Positions 25,549 through 34,779 are shown, counted from the stretch's first letter. The stretch is DNA of 64,000 nt from Paenibacillus puerhi (GCF_009846885.1 NZ_WUWM01000022.1:62001-126000), one strand, 5' to 3'. Notes: generated by a model from the letters alone, not told the origin. Translations and numbers: made by a program.

Positions 25549-26529
25549 TTGAGGGATACGGTTATCGGGTCCTCTCCGTATGCGAACAAGGCGGTTAAGA
25601 AGCAGCGGGGGGCTTTCGGTTCATTTATTCATGAGCTGCTACGCAACAAATTTTTATATGCGCTGGCCTTGCCCGGCGTCCTGTGGTTTTTCGTATTCGC
25701 TTATTTGCCGATGGGCGGGATCGTCATTGCGTTCCAGGACTTTAAGGCCATGAAAGGAATTACCGGCAGTGAGTTTGTCGGACTTAAAAACTTCCAGTTT
25801 TTCTTCAAGTCCAGCGACTGGATCAAAATTGTGTTCAATACCGTGTATCTGAACGTCTTATTCATTACCTTCGGCACCCTTGCTTCCATAGCCATCGCCA
25901 TCATGGTGACGGAGCTTACCGGGAAATGGTTCAAGAAGATCACCCAGTCCATCATGATCTTCCCGCATTTCCTGTCCTGGACTGTCGTAGCCATGTTCAT
26001 TACAGCCTTCGTCGCTACGGAGGGAGGATTTATCAACCAGTTTTTAGCCGGGCTGGGTTGGGAACCGATCACCTTCCTGAGCTCCCCTGAGTATTGGCCG
26101 ACCATTCTGGTGCTGCTGAAAATATGGCATGGCGCAGGCTTCGGCGCCATCGTCTATATGGCCACGATCGCGGGGATCAATCCGGAGGTGTATGAATCCG
26201 CCTCGATGGACGGCGCAAGCCGCTGGCAGAAAATCCGGTTTATCACGCTTCCGTTATTGAAGCCGACGGTTATCCTGCTTACTATTCTGGCCGTCGGGGG
26301 CATCTTTAACGGCGACTTCGGACTCATCTACGCGATCATCGGCCGCAACCCGGCGCTGTATCCGACCACTGACGTTATCGACACCTATGTGTTCCGCTCG
26401 CTGCTGGATCTGGGGGATATCAGCATGTCGGCGGCTATCGGCTTCCTGCAATCGCTGGTCGGGTTCCTGCTCGTCCTGACGGTCAATTACATCGCGAGGA
26501 AAACGGCGCCGGACTCGGCCATCTTCTAG
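25549..26529 (+). CDS. ABC transporter permease (LplB type), importer 1
   Basis: A 326-residue membrane protein with six helices of the carbohydrate uptake CUT1 permease family. The cytoplasmic EAA loop that docks the ATPase is EVYESASMDGASRWQKIRFI followed by TLPLLKP. N-terminal marks are FLYALALPGVLWFFVFAYLP and GIVIAFQDFKAMKGI, usual for LplB. The start is TTG 25549, after AGGAGGAGA; longer in-frame starts have no ribosome binding site. It pairs with the YtcP-type permease at 26563. No ATPase gene is present nearby. Confidence 0.93.
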   Translation: MRDTVIGSSPYANKAVKKQRGAFGSFIHELLRNKFLYALALPGVLWFFVFAYLPMGGIVIAFQDFKAMKGITGSEFVGLKNFQFFFKSSDWIKIVFNTVYLNVLFITFGTLASIAIAIMVTELTGKWFKKITQSIMIFPHFLSWTVVAMFITAFVATEGGFINQFLAGLGWEPITFLSSPEYWPTILVLLKIWHGAGFGAIVYMATIAGINPEVYESASMDGASRWQKIRFITLPLLKPTVILLTILAVGGIFNGDFGLIYAIIGRNPALYPTTDVIDTYVFRSLLDLGDISMSAAIGFLQSLVGFLLVLTVNYIARKTAPDSAIF

Positions 26530-26562
26530 GCTCGGCCAACCTCTACTAGAAAGGAGCTTGTC

Positions 26563-27444
26563 ATGATCAGGGAAAGCTTGCCGGACAAACTGTTGAAAGG
26601 TTCGTTCTATCTCATACTGACCGTGTTTTCGATCTACTGCCTTATTCCGTTCTGGGCGGTCGTTGCCAGCTCATTCTCGAGCGAAGCGTCGCTGCTGCGT
26701 GACGGATACACCTTGTTCCCTAAGGAATTCAGTCTGGATGCCTACAAGCTCATTTTCCAGGACAATACGATTTACAAATCCTATGGCGTTACCATATTCA
26801 TTACATTGGTCGGCACGACGCTGTCCATGATTTTCACGAGCGCCCTTTCCTACGCCATCTCGGTCAAATCAGTGAAATACCGGAACAGCATCGCTTTTTA
26901 TGTGTATTTTACGATGCTGTTTCATGGCGGGCTCGTCGCCAGCTACCTGCTGATCTCCAAGTACCTGGGCATGAAGGATTCGATCTGGGTGCTGATCATT
27001 CCCAGTATGATTAGCGCCTGGAATATGTTTCTGCTGCGGAATTTCTTCGCTTCGATCGACGAATCGCTGGCCGAGTCGGCCAAAATCGACGGAGCCAACG
27101 ATGCTTATATCTTATTTCGCATCATTTTGCCTGTTTCTTTGCCTGCGCTCGCTACGATCGGTCTGTTCTACGCGCTCGGCTACTGGAATAAATGGTTTGA
27201 CGCCCTGCTGTATATCAGCAACAAGGATTTGTTTCCGCTGCAATATTTGATCCAGCGCATCATGAACAATCTGGATTACGTCAACCAGCTGGCCGCGGAT
27301 GTGTCCATCCCGAACTTTATTCCACCGGCGATGTCCGTCCGTCTGGCGACGACCATTGTGACCATCGGTCCGATCATTTTCTTGTATCCGTTCCTGCAAA
27401 AGTATTTCGTCAAGGGCCTGATGGTAGGCTCGGTCAAAGGCTGA
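26563..27444 (+). CDS. ABC transporter permease (YtcP type), importer 1
   Basis: A 293-residue CUT1 permease with six helices. Marks: LFHGGLVASYLLISKYLGMK, the EAA loop ESLAESAKIDGANDAYILFR followed by IILPVSLPALATIGLF, and the C-terminal FLYPFLQKYFVKGLMVGSVK that is constant in YtcP proteins. It forms the transmembrane heterodimer with the LplB-type permease encoded 33 bases upstream, and the binding lipoprotein follows. Substrate probably an unsaturated or uronate-containing oligosaccharide, inferred from the flanking heparinase-like genes. Confidence 0.94.
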   Translation: MIRESLPDKLLKGSFYLILTVFSIYCLIPFWAVVASSFSSEASLLRDGYTLFPKEFSLDAYKLIFQDNTIYKSYGVTIFITLVGTTLSMIFTSALSYAISVKSVKYRNSIAFYVYFTMLFHGGLVASYLLISKYLGMKDSIWVLIIPSMISAWNMFLLRNFFASIDESLAESAKIDGANDAYILFRIILPVSLPALATIGLFYALGYWNKWFDALLYISNKDLFPLQYLIQRIMNNLDYVNQLAADVSIPNFIPPAMSVRLATTIVTIGPIIFLYPFLQKYFVKGLMVGSVKG

Positions 27445-27514
27445 ATCCGCATCTTCTCGCGGTTTGGTATATATGTGGTACAAACAGGAAAACAAAAAGG
27501 GAGGAAATCGATTT

Positions 27515-29116
27515 ATGAAAGCAAAACGATGGACAACAGCCATGTTAGCCCTGGCCGTTATGGGGACCACAGTGGCATGCAGCACTAGCGGCAAGGAGGA
27601 AGCGGTTCCGGCAGCGGGAGGGGACGCAGGTAAAAGCCTGCTCCCGGTTACCTTAAAGGGGATGCTATTCGGCGATCAGCCGAAGGATCTGCCGGTGGTG
27701 CTGGAGGAATTTGAGAAGCGTACGCAGGGAACCTTGAATACCAAGCTCAACATTCAATGGAACCCGGGCGGCGATCATAAGCAGAAGGTGAAGCTGATGA
27801 TGGCGGCGGGCGAAGAAATGGATTTTGTTTTTGACGCCGCTTTCATGAACCTGAAGGAGCTGATCCCGCAGGGAGCGTATGTCCAACTGGATAAGTACTA
27901 TAACAATGACGCTTACCCGGGATTAAAGAAAGCGTTCACGCCGGAGTTTGTAGAATCGAACAAATGGGATGACGGACATATCTATACCATTCCGTTCACC
28001 CAATATTTCTATGATATCCAAGTGGTAATGCTGCGGAAGGATCTTCGTGAAAAATACGGAATGAAGCCGATCAGCAGCTACGAGGAACTGCAGGCTTTCT
28101 ATGACAAGGTATTGGAGCAGGAGAAGGGGGTAACTCCGCTCGCGCTAAGAGGCGCAAGCGGGTATCAGGATATTCTGGCCAGCGACACTCCGGAAACGGA
28201 TACTGTCCGTCCCATCCTGATCAGCGGCATTCCCTATGTCGTCCATCTTTCGGATGATCTGAAGACGGTGAAGGATGTCGTCGTATTGGGCGATCCGGCT
28301 TCGGAATGGGCCAAGCTGCCGGCTCCGTTCAATTCGATGAAAACGGCGTTCGCCCAATATGACCGGTGGGCGGATTGGAGCAAATATCTGGAGAAGGATG
28401 TGCTGAGCCAGAAGGACTCGAAGGCGTACTTTATGTCCGGTAAAGCCGCTTCTTATCACGGGACGCTATCCACATATGCGGCCGACCGCAAGAAGCTCAA
28501 GGAAACGATCCCGAGCGCAGATCTTGAATTTTTCGTCTTCCGCGCCAACATGCGCGATATGAAGGATAAGGCGATCAGCACGAATTACAAGGCCAACAAT
28601 TCGGTCGCCATCCCGGTCACTTCCAAGAATGTCGACCGAACGATGAAGTTTTTCGACTGGCTGTTCAGCAGCCGCGAGAACCATGACCTGTTCGAGCATG
28701 GAATTCCCGGCAAGCACTGGGAGGCGGTTGGCGACAACCAGATCAAGCTGCTGGATGAATCCAAAAACTATACCTTCCCTGGCTACGAGCTGACCTGGAA
28801 CCCGTCCATGATTCGTCTGGCATCCGATCTCGATGAGAATGTAAAGAAATACTACGAGTACTCGGCGAAGCCGGAAACGTACTATACAGCAGTTCTCGGT
28901 AAATTTACGTTTGACAACACCCAAGTGAAATCCGAATTCGCCAATATCAACTCGAAGGCAGAGCCTTTTGTGCAAATTTTGAAGGCCGGGCAGATGAAGG
29001 ACTGGGAGGCACAGGCTGTGAAGCTCAACAGCGAGCTGAAGCCGCTTGGTCTGGATAAGATCCGGGCCGAGCTGCAGAAGCAGGTGCAGGCTTATCTGGA
29101 TAAAGGCGGCAAATAA
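27515..29116 (+). CDS. Extracellular solute-binding lipoprotein, importer 1
   Basis: A 533-residue family 1 substrate-binding protein. The signal peptide ends in the lipobox TTVAC (lipid-anchored Cys22). Typical marks are KLNIQWNPGGDHKQKVKLMM, the 'FDAAFMNLKELIPQGAYVQL' pattern and CONSERVED-type DDGHIYTIPFTQYFYDIQVV motifs found in LipO-like proteins that pair with LplB/YtcP. ATG 27515 follows GGGAGGAAA; a start further upstream would not leave a proper signal peptide. Located on the outer face of the membrane, it captures the oligosaccharide for importer 1. A strong terminator follows, so it ends the transporter operon. Confidence 0.93.
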   Translation: MKAKRWTTAMLALAVMGTTVACSTSGKEEAVPAAGGDAGKSLLPVTLKGMLFGDQPKDLPVVLEEFEKRTQGTLNTKLNIQWNPGGDHKQKVKLMMAAGEEMDFVFDAAFMNLKELIPQGAYVQLDKYYNNDAYPGLKKAFTPEFVESNKWDDGHIYTIPFTQYFYDIQVVMLRKDLREKYGMKPISSYEELQAFYDKVLEQEKGVTPLALRGASGYQDILASDTPETDTVRPILISGIPYVVHLSDDLKTVKDVVVLGDPASEWAKLPAPFNSMKTAFAQYDRWADWSKYLEKDVLSQKDSKAYFMSGKAASYHGTLSTYAADRKKLKETIPSADLEFFVFRANMRDMKDKAISTNYKANNSVAIPVTSKNVDRTMKFFDWLFSSRENHDLFEHGIPGKHWEAVGDNQIKLLDESKNYTFPGYELTWNPSMIRLASDLDENVKKYYEYSAKPETYYTAVLGKFTFDNTQVKSEFANINSKAEPFVQILKAGQMKDWEAQAVKLNSELKPLGLDKIRAELQKQVQAYLDKGGK

Positions 29117-29128
29117 CGGCTAGAATCC

Positions 29129-29167
29129 AACCGGTTGGGGAGGCAGGAAGGCTCCAACCGGTTTTTT
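29129..29167 (+). terminator. Intrinsic terminator after importer 1 operon
   Basis: AACCGGTTGGGG pairs with CTCCAACCGGTT around an AGGCAGGAAGG loop (near-perfect), followed by TTTTTT. It separates the transporter genes from heparinase paralog 2, though read-through is possible given the 90-base gap. Confidence 0.88.
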
Positions 29168-29205
29168 CCGCTGCGGAAAAATAGAGAACAACGGAGGAAT
29201 GGCTT

Positions 29206-32200
29206 ATGAAAACGGGAATCCATCTATTGGATGAATGGATCGTAAATGGTGACAAGTCGGGGGCCGGCTATTCGCTGCAGAAGGGACTCAGGCTGGAGTA
29301 TCCGGAGCCAGAGAACTCGGCAGGCTGGTACCCGATCGGCTTCGAGCGTGGTCATGACGGCGCGCTGGATGCGATGGGTTGGTTCGGCTTGAGGCTTGGT
29401 CTGCAACTGCAGAAGGAGACAGCGGATATTCGGGTTAAAGCCCGTTTTATCGACAACCGGAGTGTAGATGCCGTGATCTCCTTGGCAGGGGCGGGTGATC
29501 ACGAGGTCAAGCTGAAGCTGTCTGATTTCGAGATCGAAGGGTCTAAAGGGAATATTTGGAGGCTCCTCAAGAGCTTTGAGCTGCAAGGGGAGGCGGAACT
29601 GGCCTTCGCCAGTCTGCAAAGAGGGGATGTCCTCTATGTAGAGACGAATGTTCTGGGGAAAGCGGGGGAGCTCGGCGAAGAGGTCGTCTACACGATGACG
29701 GTGCATAATTGCACCCCGGTCAAGCAGCATGTGAATGTAAAGCCCCGGATCTATGGCTGGGAATCGCTGCATCCGGTTATTCATCCGGCGGGCTTTGTTC
29801 TCGAAGCTGATGGAAGCCGTGAGGTCACCGTCACCGTGAAGGTGCATGACGGCATGGTAGCCGGAGGACATGAAGAGACAGCTCTTAGCTTTATCCCGAA
29901 CGGACGAAGCGACTGCGCGGTTCAAGCAGCCTGCATCACGCTGCGGGCGCTTCCGCATCCGTATATTTATCACGATGAACGGAAGTGGAAGGAGACCCGC
30001 GAGAAGATTGACGCTTATCCGAAGTTCAAGCCCGGCTTCGAGGCGATCCTGGCCGCCGCCGATGGCTGGGAAGTCAGGCCGCCCGTGCCGGTCGGAGAGC
30101 GGGATTACTGCTATGATACCCATGAAGAGCATAACATCATGTCTGCGGCCTACGCCTATGCGCTTACCGGGGAGTTGGAGTATGCGGAGAAGGTCGCCCG
30201 GTTTCTGCGGCATTTCTGCGATGAGGCGACCGGATATCCGCGGAAGAAGAAGGGCTGCAGTCAGAGCTATGTCCAGGAAGGGCATTTCTTCCAGCACCTG
30301 GCGATTCCTTATGACATCATTTTTAACGCGGGCGTACTTACGACGGAAGACCATCAGGCGGTCGAGCGTACCTTCCGGATCTACATGGATATTCTCGACC
30401 ACCATCTGCAGCAGGGTCATATCTCCAACTGGCTGCTCTCGGAAATTACCGGAGCCGTTTACTGCGCGCTGGCGCTGCAGGATATGGAGCGGGCAAAGCG
30501 CTTTGTTTTCGGCATCGGGGGCTCGATCGAGCAGCTGAAATGCGGCCTGTTCAGCGACGGGTGGTGGTATGAATGCTCGGTCGGGTACAACACTTGGGTA
30601 TCCTCGATGTACATCCATACCGCGCATGCGCTGCTTCCTTTCGGCTATAACCTGCTGCATACGCATTTCCGCATTCCCTTTAACGACGAAGTGAACAGCA
30701 CTTATGGCGGGGCTGACGCGAAAGTGAGATTCGGCATGGTGAACAAAAAGTGGGGAGGACGGCAGAAAGGCTACGTGTGCATCAAGGATATGTTCGACGC
30801 CACCATTCCCTTTCTCGATTATCGGGGGGTGATGTTCGGCATCAGCGACTCGGACGAGAGGAAACTGGAGGGCGTGCACTTCGGCTCGACCTTCGATCTG
30901 GCCTATCATTATTACAAGGACCCGGCTTATATTCCGGTGATCCGGCAGAACAGCCATGCCGATCCGATCTTCGGACACGGGGAGCTTCCGGAAGTCGAAT
31001 CCGCCTATGTGAGCCGGAACGCGTATGCCGACAATGTCGGGATCGCCATGCTGCGGAGCCAGACCGAGGGCAGGGAGCAGAAGGAGCAGATTCAGGCGGT
31101 CATCCGCTACGGCTCCCACGGTTATGCGCACGGGCATTTCGACCGGACAGGGCTGTTGTCGCTGATGCGCTACGGCCGCAGCTTTTATAATCCGGAGCAT
31201 GTCTGGTGGGGCTACGGGCATTTTATGTACAAGTTCTACGTCCAAAATTCCATGACTAAAAATATGGTTGTCGTCGATGAAAAGCTGCAGGTTCCGAGCG
31301 ATTCCAGGCGGCTGCTGTTCTATAGCGGCAAGTCGCTCCAGGCCGCGGCCATCGAGACGGTCTCCCCATGGTCTTATCCGCCCTATGGGGGGATGGTCTA
31401 CCGAGACGGGGAGACGCTGGAGGAGCGCTGCCGGATGAACGCAAGCTGGCTGCCCCAGGTGCCCGATGCGCCGCCGTATGGGGAGCTGTCCGACTTCACG
31501 GAGCCGGTTAGGCAGCGCCGGGTAATGGCGGTAACCGACGATTATGTCGTGCTGTTCGACTTCGTGCAAGGGGAGAAGGAGCATCAATATGACCGGTTGT
31601 TCCAGATCAAAGGCTTCCAGGGCTTGAAGGGGGAGTCGGTCCGCTATATCCGACATACGAGCCAATGGACGGAAAACTCGCTATCCGATGCCCAATTCAT
31701 AACGGATTGCAGCTGGTATGAGGCGTCAGGCTCCTCCGTGGCAAGCTTCGTGACCGTCTTCGGGGAGGAGGAGGGCGAGGATATGCGAGGCAACCGGACG
31801 GCGCATAATGAGCCTGGCCTGCTCAAGCTCGATGTCCATACGGCTTGGCCGCAAGAAGCTGCCCATGTTATCGGCCGGGCGGCCGAGTATCATGGGTATA
31901 CGATACCGCTCTCCTACCGCGTCGAGACGGACGGGGAGATAAGGGCGCAAGGGGAGTTCGGCGCCTGGCTGCTGGGTGAAGGAAAGGTGGACATCGCGCT
32001 GGACGGAGTCCGGACGCTTACTTTGCGGGTGACCAACCACCCGATTTATAACGAGCAGAAGTACCCGCAGCGGACCAAGCAGGGCTTGTTCTGGGGAGAA
32101 GCTTATCTCTTGACGGCGGACGGTACGAGGCTGGAGCTCAGCAATCTCGCGCTGGACTACGAGAATATCGATCCGGGCCATGGCATCGGCAGGGATTACG

Positions 32201-32616
32201 AGGGCGGGCGCGTCACGATTGTGGGGAATGAGTATGCCCGGGCGATCCCGACAAGCCCCGCCGATCATGAACGGGAAGGCATCATCCGGCTGGATGTGTC
32301 GGAGCTTGGCGCGGTGAGGTTCGTCGGCCTGATCGGGGCCGATGCGTTCCCGGGCGACGAGGCGCAGCGGAGAATGACCTATGGCGTTCGTACGAGAGGG
32401 CGGACGGGAAGGTTTACAACGGTCGTGGAGCCGTTCGAGTCGGAGAGCCGGATCGCTGCCGTGACTGCAACGGATGCCGACACCGTGGAAGTGAGGCTTA
32501 AGGACGGACGAACCCAGACCCTCACCGTGCTTCGGATGGAGGAGGACGATGTGTCCGTGAAGCTTGTGGAATCCAGGGACGGTTGCGTTGTGAGTGAGGA
32601 AGAGACGAGTCGCTGA
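29206..32616 (+). CDS. Heparinase II/III family protein, large intracellular form (paralog 2)
   Basis: A 1136-residue paralog of the protein at 19310, with the same order: N-terminal beta domain, Ig-like NEW3-type segment (about 165-260), alpha/alpha-toroid (about 265-580, with FSDGWWYECSVGYNTW for the tyrosine loop), heparinase C-terminal sandwich with HGYAHGHFDRTGLLSLMRYG near residue 641, and an NPCBM-like C-terminus (FPGDEAQRRMTYGVRTRGRT). No signal peptide. The WYFEGATNY/WWYECSVGYN difference around the likely catalytic tyrosine suggests the two enzymes act on different linkages. ATG 29206 follows GGAGGAAT. A terminator follows. Confidence 0.88.
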   Translation: MKTGIHLLDEWIVNGDKSGAGYSLQKGLRLEYPEPENSAGWYPIGFERGHDGALDAMGWFGLRLGLQLQKETADIRVKARFIDNRSVDAVISLAGAGDHEVKLKLSDFEIEGSKGNIWRLLKSFELQGEAELAFASLQRGDVLYVETNVLGKAGELGEEVVYTMTVHNCTPVKQHVNVKPRIYGWESLHPVIHPAGFVLEADGSREVTVTVKVHDGMVAGGHEETALSFIPNGRSDCAVQAACITLRALPHPYIYHDERKWKETREKIDAYPKFKPGFEAILAAADGWEVRPPVPVGERDYCYDTHEEHNIMSAAYAYALTGELEYAEKVARFLRHFCDEATGYPRKKKGCSQSYVQEGHFFQHLAIPYDIIFNAGVLTTEDHQAVERTFRIYMDILDHHLQQGHISNWLLSEITGAVYCALALQDMERAKRFVFGIGGSIEQLKCGLFSDGWWYECSVGYNTWVSSMYIHTAHALLPFGYNLLHTHFRIPFNDEVNSTYGGADAKVRFGMVNKKWGGRQKGYVCIKDMFDATIPFLDYRGVMFGISDSDERKLEGVHFGSTFDLAYHYYKDPAYIPVIRQNSHADPIFGHGELPEVESAYVSRNAYADNVGIAMLRSQTEGREQKEQIQAVIRYGSHGYAHGHFDRTGLLSLMRYGRSFYNPEHVWWGYGHFMYKFYVQNSMTKNMVVVDEKLQVPSDSRRLLFYSGKSLQAAAIETVSPWSYPPYGGMVYRDGETLEERCRMNASWLPQVPDAPPYGELSDFTEPVRQRRVMAVTDDYVVLFDFVQGEKEHQYDRLFQIKGFQGLKGESVRYIRHTSQWTENSLSDAQFITDCSWYEASGSSVASFVTVFGEEEGEDMRGNRTAHNEPGLLKLDVHTAWPQEAAHVIGRAAEYHGYTIPLSYRVETDGEIRAQGEFGAWLLGEGKVDIALDGVRTLTLRVTNHPIYNEQKYPQRTKQGLFWGEAYLLTADGTRLELSNLALDYENIDPGHGIGRDYEGGRVTIVGNEYARAIPTSPADHEREGIIRLDVSELGAVRFVGLIGADAFPGDEAQRRMTYGVRTRGRTGRFTTVVEPFESESRIAAVTATDADTVEVRLKDGRTQTLTVLRMEEDDVSVKLVESRDGCVVSEEETSR

Positions 32617-32642
32617 TTATAGAATGGAAAGATGAGCAAACG

Positions 32643-32678
32643 AAACGAGCCCTTGGAATGGCTTCCAGGGCTCGTTTT
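32643..32678 (+). terminator. Intrinsic terminator after heparinase paralog 2
   Basis: AAACGAGCCCT and AGGGCTCGTTT form an 11-bp perfect stem, extended by GG/CC inside, followed by TTTT GC. It closes region 2. Confidence 0.82.
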
Positions 32679-32730
32679 GCTGTCCAGCCGGCGAACGGAG
32701 TGAAGGCTCAGGCCGGCGGAATATCGATGG

Positions 32731-33170
32731 TTCACTAGTAAAACGCGTTTCCAAAGCAACGGTTACTTGTCCCCGATACCTGCATGGGTATCGGGATCGG
32801 CTAACGGACATGGAGGAGGTTGTCGATTCATTGTGAGTAACCGAGTTGAAACGTTCTGCTTTCGTTAACGGACCTCAGAGTCTCTATTTGCAGCATTTTC
32901 GCGATATTGAAAATCTAACGGACTCAGATGACGCTGTTTGGTGCATTTCTGCCCATTCTATGCGGTTTTGACGTAAGTAAGGTCGTCTGTGTCCGTTACA
33001 ATTTGAACAGGCCCCATTTTTGTGTAATAGCGACTGTGGTGTCCGTTACGATCAGCCTTTACTTAACTGCGCTGCCGTCCACAATGAATCGACAGCCTCG
33101 TGGCGGCCTCTTAGAAGCAGTTTTGGGCTCGATGAAACATGTAACGGACATGCCGTTAACCGTAACCCCC
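32731..33170. repeat. Composite repeat with invertible-looking core, copy 1
   Basis: Left arm: hairpin CGATACC-TGCATG-GGTATCG, then TAACGGAC. The core (32836-33079, 244 bp) is flanked by a 15-bp inverted repeat, TGTCGATTCATTGTG (32821-32835) and CACAATGAATCGACA (33080-33094). Octamers TAACGGAC occur at 32802, 32866 and 32916, and GTCCGTTA at 32991 and 33041; the symmetric sixth is degenerate (GCCGTTA, 33152) and an extra TAACGGAC sits at 33142 in a ~50-base insertion. Copy 2 at 53411-53805 has the same arms but the core reversed, with only six differences by eye. Reading frames inside the core are not convincing genes. Confidence 0.85.
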
Positions 33171-33203
33171 ATTTATTACTTTAGGATCGCTCTACTTAGC
33201 TTA

Positions 33204-34202
33204 TTAGCTCTGAAGCACCGCTTCGATATCGGCCAGCTCCTGATCGGTGAAGTCAAGGTTCGCCAGCGCGCCGACCGCATCCTCGATCTGACTCACTTTG
33301 CTGGCGCCGATCAGAGCCGATGTCACGCGTCCGCCCCGGAGAATCCAGGCAACGGCCATCTGTGACAGCTTCTGTCCGCGGGCAGAAGCAAGTTCGTTAA
33401 GCTTGGCAACCTTGGCAAGCAGCTCGTCCGTCAAATCCTCAGGCTTCAGGAAGACGCTCTGTCCGGCCGCACGGGAGTCCTTGGGGATTCCGTTCAGGTA
33501 ACGGTCGGTCAATATCCCCTTCTGCAGGGGCGAGAACACGATGGAGCCGATGCCCTCTTCATCCAGCACGTCCTGCAGTCCGTCCTCTATCCAGCGATTG
33601 AGCATGGAGTAGCTTGGCTGATGAATGAGGCAGGGCGTGCCCAGACGCTTCAGAATCGCCGCGGCTTCACGGGTTTCCTGCGGCTTGTAGTTGGAGAGAC
33701 CCACATACAGCGCCTTGCCTTGACGGACGATCAGGTCAAGCGCCGCCATCGTTTCTTCCAGCGGCGTGTTCGGATCGGGACGGTGGTGGTAGAAAATATC
33801 GACGTAGTCGAGTCCCATCCGCTTCAGGCTTTGATCGAGGCTCGAGACCAGATACTTCTTGGAACCCCAATCGCCATAAGGGCCCGGCCACATGAGATAG
33901 CCTGCTTTGGTAGAGATGATGAGCTCATCCCGGTAAGGGCGCAGATCCTCGCGAAGCATGCGGCCGAAATTTTCTTCCGCGCTCCCTGGGGGCGGCCCGT
34001 AGTTGTTAGCCAGATCCAGATGGGTAATGCCGAGATCGAAGGCGCGGAGCACCAGCTCGCGCGCGCGTTCGTAAACGTCAACCCCGCCGAAGTTATGCCA
34101 GAGTCCAAGCGAGACCGCGGGCAGCTTCAGACCGCTGTGGCCGGTGCGGCGGTATTGCATCGTATCGTATCGATTCGTATTCGCCAGATATGGCATATGC
34201 AA
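33204..34202 (-). CDS. Aldo/keto reductase, L-glyceraldehyde-3-phosphate reductase type
   Basis: A 332-residue TIM-barrel oxidoreductase of the YghZ branch. The diagnostic HLDLANNYGPPPGSAEENFG carries the catalytic Asp/Tyr; ISTKAGYLMWPGPYGDWGSK carries the Lys; YVDIFYHHRPDPNTPLEET follows with the His. The C-terminal NADPH loop is VTSALIGASKVSQIEDAV. YghZ relatives reduce L-glyceraldehyde-3-phosphate and detoxify methylglyoxal. The start is TTG 34202 (AAAGGGG five bases upstream) or ATG 34196. Its 3' end lies only 34 bases from repeat copy 1. Codon use and GC content match the neighbours. Confidence 0.93.
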   Translation of the reverse strand: MHMPYLANTNRYDTMQYRRTGHSGLKLPAVSLGLWHNFGGVDVYERARELVLRAFDLGITHLDLANNYGPPPGSAEENFGRMLREDLRPYRDELIISTKAGYLMWPGPYGDWGSKKYLVSSLDQSLKRMGLDYVDIFYHHRPDPNTPLEETMAALDLIVRQGKALYVGLSNYKPQETREAAAILKRLGTPCLIHQPSYSMLNRWIEDGLQDVLDEEGIGSIVFSPLQKGILTDRYLNGIPKDSRAAGQSVFLKPEDLTDELLAKVAKLNELASARGQKLSQMAVAWILRGGRVTSALIGASKVSQIEDAVGALANLDFTDQELADIEAVLQS

Positions 34203-34352
34203 TCATTCCCCTTTGTACATTGGTTATGCCCGGCTCCAGCCCGCAAGTTGCAGGGTGAGCAAGCACTTCAATCTTTATCCTATCGGTTTCTGCTCCATTC
34301 GTCCAGCTGGCGCACTTCCCGATCGAACGAAACGGAGAGGAAGCTTATGTAT

Positions 34353-34387
34353 GGCCCATTCCCGATCTGCCCGATTGGGAACGGGCC
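34353..34387 (-). terminator. Terminator-like hairpin without T-run
   Basis: GGCCC-TTCCC pairs with GGGAA-GGGCC (one bulged base on each side) around a 13-base loop, lying between the small gene at 34476 and the aldo/keto reductase. No T-run follows on either strand, so termination is uncertain. Nothing else is seen in the 270-base gap 34203-34475. Confidence 0.35.
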
Positions 34388-34475
34388 TGAGCTGCAGCAG
34401 GCGCGCGGGACTGCCCCGGCATCAACCGAAGCTCATCGGCCGGATCCGGTCAGTCGCTGCGAAGAACGCCTGCAT

Positions 34476-34622
34476 TCACGAAAGCTTCTGCTTGTTGATC
34501 AAAGCCTTCATGCTTTTGTGCAGCGATGTCATTTCCTTCTCGAGCCGTTCCATATCCTTGAACATCTTCTTCATGTCCTTGTCCTCGGCCAGCACCTTGA
34601 TGATGTGCTCGAACTTGATCAC
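34476..34622 (-). CDS. Small hypothetical protein (48 aa)
   Basis: A GTG start at 34622, six bases after AGGTGA (itself within a GGAGGGGCAGGTGA purine-rich site), opens a 48-residue frame: IKFEHIIKVLAEDKDMKKMF, then KDMERLEKEMTSLHKSMKAL and INKQKLS. The protein is highly charged, strongly helical with heptad-like hydrophobic spacing, and has no membrane segment. It resembles small coiled-coil proteins of spore-formers, but I do not recognise it. It is read here because the frame, binding site and third-position GC preference fit; the competing antisense frame has none of these. Confidence 0.6.
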   Translation of the reverse strand: MIKFEHIIKVLAEDKDMKKMFKDMERLEKEMTSLHKSMKALINKQKLS

Positions 34623-34779
34623 GTCCGATCACCTGCCCCTCCGCTTCGTTTGCTTTAGGTTATGCGCATCGCGTTAGGAGGGAGCGGGCGGCCTGGACAT
34701 TAGCCGTTATGTATAGACATGCGAGCCTCCGACAAAGTCCGAATTCAGAATTTCCGACCCAGGTGCGTCGACGTCAACG

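Noticed and set aside
29224..31665. Antisense open frame of 813 residues under heparinase paralog 2
   Set aside because: Long antisense frames are expected in GC-rich genes; the sense strand has the domain motifs. The same applies to 39038-40822, 41058-43052 and 20315-21652.
32928..33365. Frame of about 145 residues across repeat copy 1, with a like frame (53414-53665, minus) in copy 2
   Set aside because: Both begin with the same residues only because the core repeats; there is no ribosome binding site, the frames end differently in the arms, and the octamer array explains the conservation better.
34450..34632. 60-residue minus-strand frame over the small gene
   Set aside because: It reads Gln/His/Gly-rich sequence out of frame with the GTG-started 48-residue protein, which has the better binding site and composition.
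34348..34658. Plus-strand frame starting MYGPFPICPIG
   Set aside because: It has a fair purine-rich site but runs antisense across the small gene, with a composition unlike a folded protein; the GGCCC hairpin explains its first codons.
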